Part shown: one piece after another, positions 24,101 to 36,640 of the stretch
How the letters are laid out: every line of letters starts with the position of its first letter
Numbering within the stretch: the first letter of the stretch is position 1
Source of the DNA: Austropuccinia psidii
Lineage: Eukaryota; Basidiomycota; Pucciniomycetes; Pucciniales; Sphaerophragmiaceae
DNA: 64,000 bases
Assembly (NCBI GenBank): GCA_023105745.1
Contig: JALGQZ010000014.1
Coordinates: forward strand, 8,179,888-8,243,887
Direction of reading: 5' to 3'
Notes under the pieces: generated by a model
Databases searched by the model: none
The model's input: the letters and a program-made list of their open reading frames with translations, nothing else
Told to the model about the DNA's origin: nothing
Made by a program: the position numbers and the translations under genes

Positions 24101-24579
24101 ACAATAAGATAGCCCTTATTCATCTCTTTCCAAAAATACCCCACTTTAGTTATCTCACACTCAAACTGTAGAAGTTAGATGAGAGTTAAATATTTTATTC
24201 ACCCTGGTTTGACCTTATTTTGGCCATACCTTCTGTAGTTTTGGTGCTAGCTCAATTTGTCTAGGACCATTGGACAGCCCTAATTGAGAGCTTTCATTTG
24301 AATACCCATTTTCTGGGGTTAAGCCTCTTCCTCTGGATTTTAGATGGGAGGTAAAAATCAAGGTTTATGCTCAGAAACTTCTTTGAGAAGGAATAACTTT
24401 TTTATTCTTTTTCCTATGATTATGGGACTTGTATATTTGGAAAGAGGTGAGTTTCCTCTTTTGATACCTTTCTAGCTGCTTTGGCTCAGTTTCATCTTTT
24501 GGTGGTATGTTGTTCTGCCATTAGTTTATGGTATTTTGGCTGTCATGCTTGTGCTCTATTTTTGAGTCACAGACTGCCA
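21166..24579 (-). repeat. LTR of element C, split by a solo LTR
   Basis: The two halves, 21166-21886 and about 23900-24579, together make about 1.4 kb and align in order with the A LTR, from TGTCAGGATG to GACTGCCA. The second half matches A around 1880-2553, for example the GTGGTAT and TTTGAGTCACAG landmarks. It is inserted in the reverse transcriptase region of element D, whose coding sequence begins at 24580. Confidence 0.75.
21887..23894 (-). repeat. Solo LTR (D-type) inside the LTR of element C
   Basis: About 2.0 kb of very AT-rich DNA that interrupts the C LTR. The left end (CGTAAGGTTTGTCTATG) matches the LTR start at 28448 (TGTAAGATTTATCTATG) apart from an eroded TG. The right end is CTCACA. 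The flanks are GGGAC (21882-21886) and GGGAT (23895-23899), a 5-bp duplication with one mismatch. No coding sequence of an element lies inside, so I call it a solo LTR. The interior has decayed and matches the 28448 copy only in patches. Confidence 0.6.
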
Positions 24580-25600
24580 ATTATTTTGAAGATATGATTA
24601 TATGATAAATATAAATTATGAGCCATCCTTCAGATAATGATTTGGGGAATAGGGTATTCATCATTCTTGGATAATGAGATGGACATTTTTTAATACCTAA
24701 TGGAATTCTCATATACTCATAAATACCAGAGTTATTTATAATCATAAATAATTTTTTGGCTTTTGCTATGAAGACATTCTGATTCAAACCTTTCAATGAA
24801 TCCATTGAGGTTATATACTTGGATTTAGAAAATTGGGTCGAGGTTTCTTTGATTCTAGGTATTGGGTACCTATCTTGTATCTGAAACTGTGTAGATATTC
24901 AGATTTCTAAAATCTCCAACCATCCTTGATTTATCATTGTGCAAATCAATAAGAACAGGTGTTTCAGCTTCAACTTCTTCATTATGGCCTACCTTTCTTA
25001 GTACAGCAAGTTGTGTCAACTATTGAATTTGTTTTTCCAAAGATTACATAGTGGTGGGGCTTTATGGGTAAGATTTTATTCTGGTAACTGAAGGGTATGG
25101 TATGTCAATATTAGGAATAATATCAACTTGCTTCCCTATAATATTTCCTAAAGGTTCATTGTCTGAAGCAAAGGCATTTTGATATGTATAAGACACATTA
25201 ATAATATCTTGCTTGATTTTTGGTAATAAGTCTTGATTAATTTGTGCTTCACTAAGTTTATTTGACACAAATTATCCTTCATACTTATTTTACTTGAAGA
25301 TAATAATGGTATTGGTTTGGGAAAATTTGAAAAGGCAAATTTTTGTCTTTTATTTTCTCCAATTGTAAAATATCTATCTTGATGGTTATTGATGTCAATA
25401 ACATAAATTTTCAAGTAGTCATTTCCAAGAATGATATGTTGAGAATTACATTTATCCACTACTACTATCTCTGTCTTCATTCTCATATCTACTTCGGGGT
25501 GTGGAAATATCAATTTAGTATCTGTCATACCCAGGGGCACATATTATTCCTGACACTACTGAATTGCACACATTCTATTGGTTAGAGGATTTTTTAATTG
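24580..25600 (-). pseudogene. Element D protease-reverse transcriptase remnant
   Basis: Minus-strand pieces 25540-25148 and 25268-25062 match A's protease end and the linker (ILGNDYLKIYVIDI; ITIGENK-like; SDNEPLGNI). 24990-24580 matches the RT fingers and palm (DRYPIPRI, then IYEYMRIPLGIKKCPSHY). The catalytic motif is ruined: YIYH in place of YIDD. Several stops and shifts break the frame, and the gene ends at 24580 where the C LTR was inserted. Integrase is absent. Confidence 0.8.
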
Positions 25601-27900
25601 TGGAAGGATTTTTTGAATATATTCTTTCCCTAAACATGTTCAGAATGCTGCTTTTTCTATATTTAGTTTGTCTTATACATCATTTATGAAGATTGATGTA
25701 ATACAAGATGCCCCAGTGGTATACCTTTGCCTCAAGCACATTTGGCCTTACAAAATATGGAATCCTGAATATTGATCAAGTCATAGAATTCCTCACCTCA
25801 TTGTGGTAAATTCTTTTGGACTTCAGTAACTTCAGAGAGTGCTGTAGCATTTTCAATATGGAAGTCCTCTACTGGTGTGTCCTCAGATATTTTAGAATCT
25901 TTCTCAGATTCCCTTTTCTCCTCAGTGCACTAAGCCCCTTCAATCAATTGAACTTCATTAATTTTTGACTTCTTAGTACAGGTGTTGGCTAAATATGAGG
26001 TACTCTCACATTTATGACACTTCAAGACAGGTATTTTAGGTCTGCTATCTTCTCTAGAAGTCTTTGGCATAATATTGGACTCAACAGGGTTTTTAGTCTA
26101 GTTTGTACCAATGCTTGTCCTAGTAATGATATCTTCTACTGAATTAATATAGTCCCCCTGTGTAATAGTGCTCTACAAATCTGGATTTGATAGCATGTTC
26201 TAGTTAACCTCCACATTTTATTAATATTTTGATATTAATAATAGAGTCAGACATATATGGGTGTAGAGAAGATAGTCTATCTTTCTGTTTGAGGAACCAA
26301 GTAAGTGGTTTGTCTTTCTCTTAATTAAAACTGAGACTTTCAAAAGCATTTACCATTTCAAATCTCCAGGAATTGTTGGCCCATTTGGTGATTATATCTG
26401 ATTTCCCTCATATCCAATCATGTTTGCCATTTTCCTGTGTCATCATTTAATACATTTTCTTTGAATTCCTGGTAAACAATGAGCATTAATTGGCTACTAT
26501 TATTTCATCAGGTATGTGATAGTCCTCTTGCAACATATCATTTGTTAAAATGAACTCAATATGTTCATATTCTACTTCACCAGAGAATTTTGGTCATGTT
26601 TCTAGTTTAGGAATCTTTCTTACAGTAATTGGACTCTCTCCTGTAAAAAGGGTTAAGTCTTCTTTTACAGAGAGTTTTCCTTCATTTGAAGGTGTGTAGT
26701 GGCTGGGAATATGTGAAGAATGATCATAATTCTTATGAATTTGATTTACTTGTGCAAATATCTCCTTTAGTTTCTGTCTTTCATTATCAATCCTCTGAGA
26801 ATGTGGGGAAAATGATTTGTGTTATGAGCTATTTCCAAAACATGTTCTTTCATGTTTATTTGATGATATTATTAATGGAAAGACTATTCAATTTCTGATT
26901 TGGCACCTTACATTTACTCTCATTTGTGTCACATGTATTGGAAATTAACTCAAGCCTTGCATTTGTCACTTCACACCATTCATTGAAATTTCTAGAATTA
27001 TCTCTCAAGTCATTGCTATTTTGTGTTAATTTTGTTAATTATTTGTCAAAATTATTAAATTTTACATCAATAATGGACTGAATATATCTAATTTCATCTA
27101 TCATTTGTGTGGAAAGGATCTGTTCATCCCTTTCTGCTCCTTGACTGTGAATTCCATAAGAGTTCTGGCTATGTTGATCACACTTTCTATGGCCTAAGGC
27201 TCCAATTGGAGGATTCTGTACCCTTGTGGGTAAGTTCTTTTCCAATTGGCTTTTCTTTTCCCCTCTCCTTCATTGTTATTGGGACCTTTCTTCTTCTTCT
27301 TGGGTCCTTTGGGAGTTCTAGAGCTTTTTTGTGTCTGGTTGACACTACTGGTCCTTTTTTGAAAGCTAGGGTCATTTCCAGTTCCTTCTTTTGGTCTACC
27401 AATCAAAGACTTTGGTTCTTCAACCAAATCTTTATGTTCTTGACCTTGTCCTTGAAAGAAAATGAGAACCATTGTCCTAAGAGTTCTATGGTCTTCTACT
27501 GACCCAGAAAGCTCTTGATGTGTAAGGAGTTTATAGGCCCCTGCCAAAGGTTTGGGCATATTTTCCACTTTTGCTCTTTGGCTTCCCTGTACCAGCTTTT
27601 TTACTGGGGCTTATATATTTCTATGGCTGCCACTGAGAAGTGGTTTAACCCTCAAAACATTTCCTTGAATCAGTTCAGGCTCAGAGGTAATGTCAAAGGT
27701 TGTTGATACAGACCTTGGGGAATGGGGTGCAACCCTGGCATCCTCCAGATGTGCCTTTATTGAGGAAGGCCTGCCAGGTCTGTCCCTGGTATTGCCTCTT
27801 CCTTGTCCAAATCCATGTGTTTGGACTGCTAAGTTGCTTCTATTTGTGGTATGCACTATTTTCACATCAATCTAAGAGAAAATTAATAATAAAGACAAAA
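25601..27900 (-). pseudogene. Element D gag remnant
   Basis: A highly broken gag region of the same family as A. A zinc-knuckle relic (C-x2-C-x4-Y-x4-C, with Tyr replacing the metal-binding His) lies around 25995-26030. Short minus-strand pieces at 27039-27245, 27194-27568 and 27611-27865 are basic and low in complexity, as in gag N-termini. I cannot reconstruct an exon or frame structure. Long plus-strand frames here are shadows. Confidence 0.6.
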
Positions 27901-29800
27901 AAAACACCTTTTGGTGGTTGCTTGGATAAATCTTATTTAAATAAAGTGCCTCTTTTGGAAATTTGTGCTTCAATACTCTCTTCAAATTCTTACTTTGAAG
28001 ACTCTGGACTGGTAATATATCTCTTACTGAGCTTATTGCCAGCTGCAATAAATGTGATTAAAGACAATAGAGAAAAAATTATAAGAGAAAAATTATTTTT
28101 TATACCTTAAAATATTTTTAAGATTTTCTATAATTTTTATTATTTTTTATTTTAAAAAATGATCCTTTTTGAGGACAAAAAAAATAAAATTTAACATTTT
28201 GAATCGAAAATTATTTCAGGGGAACTCAAAGAAAAATTTTATAAGTTTTTGGACATGAAAAGGCAACATGTAAAACAGTATAAAATGAATCCAGATTCCT
28301 CAATGTGAAAGATTTTTATAACAAGCTCAACAATAAAAACAATTTGACTTCAAGATTAAAGAAACAAATATTTGATTCTATATTTTAAAACTTAAAAATA
28401 TATTAATTCAGGGTTCAAGGTTCAAAAAACAAATCCAGGCCCCCAAATGTAAGATTTATCTATGAGAATATTGATAATATCACAATTAATCAAGAGTACT
28501 ACAACTTTTCTCATGAAATATAGCAAAAAAGGATTTATTCCAACAAATGAATAATTAACTTCTTAATTGTCTCTTTTACTTGTTATATAATACCAATGAT
28601 TATGTGAGCCTTAGAGGTATTTTTATATACCCAAAAGACCACAAAGAATAAAGAATGATATAATTATAAAAAAATAAATTTGTTTATATTATAAAAAACA
28701 CAAATTAAAGTATAAATATAGCATTAAGATTTGAATTATAATTTAGAAATAAAATTACTTTGAAATTTAAAATTGTGAAAACACCTTTTTACTTGAAAAA
28801 AAGTAAAAATGAATTTTAAACAAAAATATTAAAATTAAAATATTTTTGGAAAAAAGCTAAATAAAAATTATTATAAATTTTTATCCAATAGATAAACATA
28901 TGAAATTTATTTCACCATTGGATTCCTCATAAACAATAAGTTGGGGTTATCTCTGGGTAAAACTTCTGTAACTCAACTCTGAATAAGCTTGAATGAAGGT
29001 TTTATTATTTTCTGTATAAAAGGTGAAAATCCTCAAAACCTTAATTTAATTCACACCACAATACCAACCAGAGCAGTTTTAACTGTTTCCAAGAGGGTAA
29101 AACTACCCTTAAGTTAAAACAATCTTAGTAAAAACAGTTTTAACTGGCTTCTACATCTCTTACACACATTCTGACGTGCTTTGAAGGCTTAAAACCAGGT
29201 ATTACTATAGCAATGACTGATTTAAGGGTCCAAAATGGCTAAAACTAGCCCATTTTGGTCTAAACCACGGTTCAATGATGCCATAATTGGCTTTTCTGTT
29301 CTCAGAGTATTCTCCATGACTGACAAAAGTAAAATTTACTGTTGGAGTAAGAAAATTAATGGCTATAAAAGAATGTCTTCTTTGCCCCACTTTTCTCTTC
29401 ATATTAGAATCTCTTCCTTTTATAATTAATTTAAACACTGTTAAACTAATCAATAAAAAATTCCAACCACCCTTTTTAAAGAATTTTAAATCTTTTAAAC
29501 ACGTGAAGAATCATTATAATCAGTTTTTGTAACTCTTATGATCATTTTTACCCTTGAGCCACCCCATAAGTGAATTAAAGCATCTTTAATCACTGTCAAC
29601 TTTGTCACTTTGTTTCCAAATTCACTCTGGTCACTTTGGGGCATTTTTTCTCTTTAATGATCTTTTTAAACACTTTTTTATTATATTAATTGCCTGCAGT
29701 TCTTTGCTCAATTAATTTCAATTGAAATTTCTCTTGAAGAAATTTCTTTTGTAGCCTTAAATATTTCTTGTAGAGTATTGTTGGTAAAACCCAAAATCTT
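27901..29800 (-). repeat. Leader and 5' LTR of element D
   Basis: 27901-28447 is leader, ending in a block (AGGCCCCCAAA) like the one beside the A LTRs. The LTR starts at 28448 with TGTAAGATTTATCTATG. Only the start is well supported, by matching both the solo LTR at 21887 and the general plan of the A LTR. The right end is not visible to me; 29800 is a guess from the 2.0-kb solo copy minus decay. No gene is seen. Confidence 0.45.
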
Positions 29801-31321
29801 TATAATATTATTGTTTTATACTTATAAAGTTAAAAAAAATAAATGTTGCATGTTTTCTCTTAAAAATCTTAAATCTTAATATTTTTATTCATAATGTACC
29901 TTATACAAATATTGAGGACAGGAAAAGTACTTGATTTTTAATCAAAGTTTCATATTCAAACCTTACAGCTTATAATAGTAAGCAGTAATTGTCTATCAAA
30001 ATCAATTAATAGAATTATTATTAAGAAAACTTCTTTTTAAAAGAATATGAAATTTTTTAAATTAATAAATTATCTTTTATGAGAATAATGATTTTTAATT
30101 CTTGAAGAAAACTATAAATTTAGAGAAAAAAACTTTAAGAATTAAGCAAACACTCACCAATACTCCAAAATTACCTTGAAAAGAATTGGAAGAGTGATTT
30201 GATTGATTATTTGTTGATTTAAAAGATCTAAATTGATTTATAAAAGTAATATAAAAATATAACAGTTAAACACTCACTGTGATAAAAGCAGGAAGTGCTG
30301 GAATGTAGGTTAGGTTTAAAGCAGATCCAACCCAGCTCTAAATTTCCTCAAAACTGTCCCTCAACTTTAACATAATTTTTCATGTATTCCAGTTCTCATA
30401 TTTTCTCATTTGGAACTTCAATTAACCAAATTAGAATCTACTAGAAAGGTTAAAATTAAAAAGGTCTCCTACATTAATAATAAGAAAGCTTTATTTTTGA
30501 ATCTTCTGAAAAACTCTCAGATTATCTTACACATACCAAATTGTATTATTTTTTTTACATTCCAAGTCGGGAACAAAGGTAATATGAGTTCAAAATCCAC
30601 TTTATTCCAAGCTGATAAAAACAAATATGCAAATATGCAAATAAAATGTGATTTTATCTTTTACACAATATTCAAACAATATTTTAAAATATGGAATAAA
30701 TAGCTAATAAAAGTGTTTTGAAAGCAAATTCCAAAGTAGTATCTTTATAGCATATTTTTCAAAGGATTATTATTTTCTTTCTTTTATTTCCGGAAATAAT
30801 CCCAAAGACATCAATGATTACATAACAGCTTTTTTTATTCATATGATTATATAAATAAGTTTTCTCATTCCTTGAAATAATTTTATGATTCACATTGTTT
30901 TTTCAGAAAACGCCATCTTTAATTGGGATTTGAATGGAAATTTCAGATCTTCTCAGACAGATTTCATTTTCTCAGCAAAACGCATCATAGGGCCACGGGG
31001 GGTTGAACCATCATTAAATAAAAACTTGACGCTGAACGCTGCAAGCATCAGATATCGTTTTACAGAAATTGTTAAATTATGCAATATTATTTTACAGATT
31101 CACGCAACCAATTTGCATCACTATATATATTGTATACGTGCATATATATACTTGGGACTTCCTAATATTATTTAGAAATCAATACAAAAAAAAAAGGTAA
31201 TATCAGATACAATAATAATGATAATATCATGCATGCAAATAGCCAGTTAAGATTACAAAAAGCTGTTAATGAGTCACTTCTTAAAAGGTATCAAAGCATC
31301 GCGACCATGGAAAAAATTACT
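29801..31321. other. AT-rich intergenic DNA
   Basis: No convincing gene. The longest frames (30410-30703 and 30885-31175, plus) have no recognisable content. The right part is downstream of the helicase stop at 31322 and should contain its 3' UTR and poly(A) signals. I could not pick a single site because AATAAA-like words are frequent in DNA this AT-rich. Confidence 0.5.
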
Positions 31322-34300
31322 TCAAATTTCACTGGTGAAATCTTTATCAGTTTCGAATTCAATAGTTTCTTCATCAGGTACAACAAAAGAATCAAAGCTC
31401 CATTGATCATCCAAGTCCTCACGGCTGGAGGATTTGTCATGATGAGAGTTTCGGCGAGTGATAGATTGCCTTCGTGTTATAGTATCGTTCCATTTAAATT
31501 TACCATTATAACGATTCGCTTTTCCTTTGAATTTGCCAGCTGCCATAGGATGTTGAGACATAATGCTTGCTCGATAAAAAGCTGTCATACTTTTCTCCGG
31601 TGAATCGTTATCATCCTTTGTGATAGAAGACGAAGAGTTAACTAAGAACGCTCGGTCGATTGAGTTTTCCGACTCAATTTGAGGTGAACTCGAACGTTTT
31701 TCTTTCCGCCGCTTACGCGACAACTTACCCCTCTGGCAATTTGAATTGGAGTCGTTGGAATCATCTGATTCAGATGCTTCTAGGTCAAAACTTTTTTGAA
31801 AGAGCGTAAAATTGGAAAAACATTAAAACAGGTAAAAATTTTGAAAGCTTTCCAAAGCTAAAGAAAATAGTACTAACAGACCAGTCTTTAAAGCCCATTC
31901 AGTGCCGCACTTTGAATTAATTGCTTTTTGTTTACCTTTTTTATGATGATTCTGGTTTGATTTTGAGATGACGGTATGCGAAATACTTTCATTATTCACT
32001 TTTTTATTGATTCCCTTCATCTCATGGGATGATTTATCTGAAATTTCTTCTTCACTTTCACTCATTATTACTCGCTTTTTTTTGTATTTAGCGTCAGTTA
32101 ATCCATTGTCAACTTCTCGAACACTGATCCTCTTATTGTGAGGCATTTGGGTCGCAAGCATGACCGACTTTCCATTATGATCATGATCATAATCACTGGT
32201 GCTATTTAAAGGCTGAAAGTTCCGCCTAGATCGGAACACAAGTGGAGAATGCTCATTGTAAGATTCAGAGCTGAGTGGTACTTTTCTGAGGGGCACTTTA
32301 AAGCTTGAAGAAACTAAAGGTGTGACAGGTGCGATCATCTCATTGGCAGTAGTTTTTGAAGGAAGAATGGGCTTCTTAGAAAGTTGGCGTTCTATATTAT
32401 CAAGCATAGCCAACGTCTCTTGATCAACGTCCATAAAGTCATCCCCTAAACTGGACGATATTTGAGGTTTGAAAGGAGACGGCATGCAGTCGTTTGAGAC
32501 AGCGGCGATGGACTGAATGGAATTCCGTCTTTTCAATTGTTTCTCTAATTCATCGAAATCATTGAGAGTTTGGGGATCAAGCTCCGGGAAATCATCGTCA
32601 TCCGAGATGGCTGTTTGTACATCAGGTGGGTGATGCTGATTTATCGATTTTGGTGACGGGTTTTTTGGGATTGTGTCCGTAGTTTTTTCCGAACTAGCTA
32701 GAAGAGATTTGTCACAGTCAAGAGTAGTCGCGCAGGGGCCTCCAATTGAAACCAAGCGTATGTTATCGGCCATGCATTCAGGGTCAGAGTCGGACACAAT
32801 AGGATCAAAAGAAAAATCCGATGCTGTTAAACCTGTCATATCCACGCTTTTTGTTTCCAATAAATTAGGGCTTTTGATGAAAGCAACTGGCAGTTTTGCC
32901 ACAGATTTGAGAGCAGGCAAATCCTCGTCTTCTAGGATATCACAAGCCTTGTGGACATGTGTGCTCAAATCGGTTGAAGGCATAACAATAAGAGAGTTAG
33001 CATTTTTGTCTACCAACTTATCAGAATAATTGTTGGCATCTATCTCCAACTCGGTAGAAGTTACAACAAAAGCGTTCACGTTTTCGTTTACCAACACGTG
33101 AGTACCTTGGTCCCCATCGACGTCCACTTCGGTTGCAGGTTGGGTAGCACACAAGTTTCTGCTGTTTTCCTCCACAGCGTCAAGAAATTTGTTGGAATCA
33201 CTATCAGGCCTGGCTGAAGATGAAGCATCAGATGAGTTTACTACATTTGATTGAGGTAATATGGAAGATGAGCGCTTAAAAGCTGAGAGACGAGCAAAAC
33301 CGCTTGATTTATCATTCAAATTGAAAGTTGTTTTAGGTAATAACGTTGGTTGAATAAATTCTTCAACTTCAGGCAAGTCTTCATTCAAAACTTCAGGTTC
33401 TAAATGATTAGATTTCTGGCAGGCTTGGTGTAATTCAATTTCTTTGTGATTGACCAATCTCGGTGAATTAGTGGATGGGGAGGCGGAACGTGAAGCTTGG
33501 TTTCCCGAATTTTGAAGGTCTGGCGTGAGTGAGTCGGCAGGCAACTGAGATTGATTTAAAGATTGAGTCCATAGACGTCTGATACGATTTTTATTCTCTG
33601 AGCAAAGCCTCAAAGGCCTTCTTGCACCTGTACCCTTCAAATCGGATGACCACCATAGAACTTTATTCTCATCAAAAGCGGCTGTTTGTTCGGCTTTCCA
33701 TGTATCGTATGGAGTTTCATTTTCAACAAAAGCTTCGCAATATTTTAAAGTAGTCGCATATTTAGAAGATGGTGTGATATTACGACCACATTGCTTGTTT
33801 GATTGAATATTCTTGATTTTAACTCCAAGTGGACTATCAGTGGCGAAATAAATTATCTCCATACATTCCCCATTAATTGGGGGCTGAATATTAGACATAT
33901 CAGTGTTTTTAGACCATTGCTCCTTTAAGATTTGACTTTCTGCAGCATTAAGTAGGGCTGCCTGAGTCCGGAAGAACATCGCTTCACTCTTTGACTTGGA
34001 AACTTGATAATCTTTTGCGCTAACAAATCCTAAAATAGCGCCTGCGGGAATATCCTCAATTCCAGGACGTTTACGTCTTGTCGGCTTATCTTTATGCTTT
34101 TTGGCGGAGGAACTTATATCGATTTCGACGTGCTCAGGAATATAAGGTTGTATTTCAATCATTTTGTCTACTGGTATAGGTCGAATATTGCGTGGTACCA
34201 ATCGCTCGCAATCATCATAGAGCTCTAAGACCTTTTTAGATAATAAAGCATTTTGAACATGCTGATATTGATCTTGCGCTTTCTCCCAGTTTTTGTCCTC

Positions 34301-36640
34301 TCTACCCTCTGCAATGAGAACAATCACTTTTCCATCTTCATTCCTGCCAGTTCGGCCCAATCGTTGAAGCTGAAATATACATAGTCATGAGTAAACTGGC
34401 TGTCTTTGTTCCGTCCCAGCATTGAAGCTATAAAATTAAAAATTGCTGCCTCTGGCGAGAACTTACCATTCGCAAGGGGCTTTTTTGCGCCTCATAGCAA
34501 ATGATACAATCAAGTGCTCCAATATCAAGACCTTCTTCGCCAATTGAAGTGGCCACCAAAACGTTAAACTCGTTATTTTTGAATCGTCGAATGACGTCTG
34601 TCTGAGTTTTCTGATTCATTCCTCTGTTGCCTTTAACGTCATTAGATTGGCCCACAAAAGCCGAGGCAGTGATGAGAGGACTTTCTTGATTTAAGTATCT
34701 AACAATGTCGGTGACCATATCGCGAAAATGACAGAATACCATCAAGCGAGAAGGTTTGCCATGTTCTTGGGAATCGAGGAAGAATTCAATGATTAAAGCC
34801 TTCATTTTATCCATTTTGGGATGAGGGGAAAAAGAAGGTGACTCGATAAGTAGACCAATTTCGGTCATTAGGGACTTATAACCAATTTGACTGCAAATTC
34901 CAGCTGCGCATCTCGTGGGTTCGTGTTTTAATTCCAGCATCTTTTCGTATGCGATGGTGATAGAATACTCTAACAGTTTGGCCATAGCGGTAGCCATTTT
35001 AGCCAAAACAGCCAGATTTGGTCTTAAATAACTCTTCTCTTTAGGTAATTTCATTTGCGCAGAAGTTAGTGAAAAGGCGTGAATATAAGCAGGATCTTTC
35101 GACCCATAAAATAAAGAGTCACATTGTTTAATGAGTGGTCTCATCAATGAAGCCCATTTTTCTCGAATCAAAGCAAGGTCTGGTGTCAATGGAATTTTCT
35201 CAAGTATGATTTCTTTATTTTTGGTATAAGGCTTGATATCCATGGATTCTTCGGTCCGAACTTCAACATGACCAATCTAAATATAAGTAAGGGTGAGACA
35301 ATGAGGTTGATTTTTTGAGTCTTGAAAAATATGACTTTTAAGCTTGAATATATGTACACACATGTAAGTTATCGATAACTCCTTGAACCTTTTCTGGGTC
35401 GCTTCCAGGAGTGGCGGTCAAAGCCAAGACACGGAAATGCGGATTAAATCTCATTAAAAGGCTGATCACGACACAATATGCGTATCCACCAGTTGCTCTA
35501 TGAGCCTCGTCGATGACGACACATATGACATCCTCTGGTTTTAAAATCCCCCGCCTTAGGTCATTTGCGACGGTTTGAGGAGTAGCAAAGATTACTCTCT
35601 TTTTATCCCAAGCATCGGCTCTCTTGCTTGCAGGTATGCTTCCTGTCAACGACACACAATCAACTGAGGGCATCCCAGCAATCGAGTGGCAAGCCTCAAT
35701 CTGAAAAAAATGATAAAAGCAAAGACGATTAGCACAATGAAGAAACGAGAAATGTTGAAAAAGGTTTAAGAATTGAAAAACGTACTTGTTGTTGAACTAG
35801 GGGTCTTGTAGGAGCCAAAAACAAAACCTTGCCTTTGGGATACCAACGATAAAAACTGATAGGACCAAGTCATATCAGTGATGAAAGGAAGAAATGTTAA
35901 GAAATAAATAAAAAAATTTGGTCGCACTTGAGCATTACTACCGCGGCAATGAAGGTTTTTCCTAAACCTGTTGGTAAACTCACCAAACAGTTGTTATAGA
36001 GTGCTTTGGCGACGATATCAAATTGGTACTTTCTCTTTGGTTTATTAATGCTATAAATCCATGATTTAATTGAGTCTGAATCGAAATCTAATTTCATAGG
36101 AATACTTTCTTGATTTTCTCGATTTTCTTGAATTGCTTTAATTAACAAATCTGTATCTGAATCTGCATCATCATTATTCACCAAATCTTCATCGTCATCA
36201 TCATCAAATTCCTGTGTTCTATTTGTTTGTTTTTTATTTTGGATGATTTCAGGAAGCTTTTTTAAAGCATCGTTTTGGTTCCATTTTTTGTTGGCTTGAA
36301 CTCTTGGGTTTAATTGAGAAGCCGGCTTTTGGGACAATGTAAAGCGTTGGGTAGAAGATGGGGGTTTAAGGAAATTTGATTTTCTTGATTGGCTCGAGGT
36401 CTTAGTTGGAACTTGACTGGCACCAAAGATGGTGGTTTGTTTGAGATTTGATTTAGATATTTGAATAGGGTGGACAGTTTGATTGAATAGATTTTTTGAG
36501 TTTGATAGGGTATTTGAAGAGGATGATGGATTGAGTCGCCTGCCGCCGTTCAGTTTAGTTTGAGCCGAATCAAGTACTGCGTCAAATGCAGCTACATCCA
36601 TCTCATCATCTTCATCAAAATAATTATCAAAATCCGACAT
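31322..36640 (-). CDS. MPH1: FANCM/Mph1-type ATP-dependent DNA helicase
   Basis: Superfamily 2 helicase of the FANCM/Mph1/Fml1 family, which remodels stalled forks and D-loops in the nucleus. Exons (minus): 36640-35928, 35855-35786, 35700-35362, 35276-34467, 34369-31882, 31779-31322. Introns are 72, 85, 85, 97 and 102 bp, all GT-AG, and the sum is 1625 codons plus stop. Motifs: Walker A LPTGLGKT at residues 222-229, APTRPL at 252-257, DEAH at 325-328, LTATPG at 355-360, ATSIGEEGLDIG at 616-627 and QRLGRTGR at 646-653. The N-terminus (MSDFDNYFDEDDEMD) is acidic, as in relatives. The C-terminal 970 residues are low-complexity and longer than in yeast Mph1 (about 1000 aa in total). The last splice choice is the least certain. 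Introns 1-4 are supported by motif continuity. Confidence 0.94.

Noticed and set aside
27107..27502. 131-codon plus-strand frame
   Set aside because: Opposite strand to the decayed gag of element D; Phe/Leu/Ser-rich, as expected from reading Lys/Glu codons backwards.
32673..33029. Plus-strand frame of 118 codons opposite the helicase
   Set aside because: Shadow of the helicase coding strand; no recognisable domain and no splice or start context of its own.
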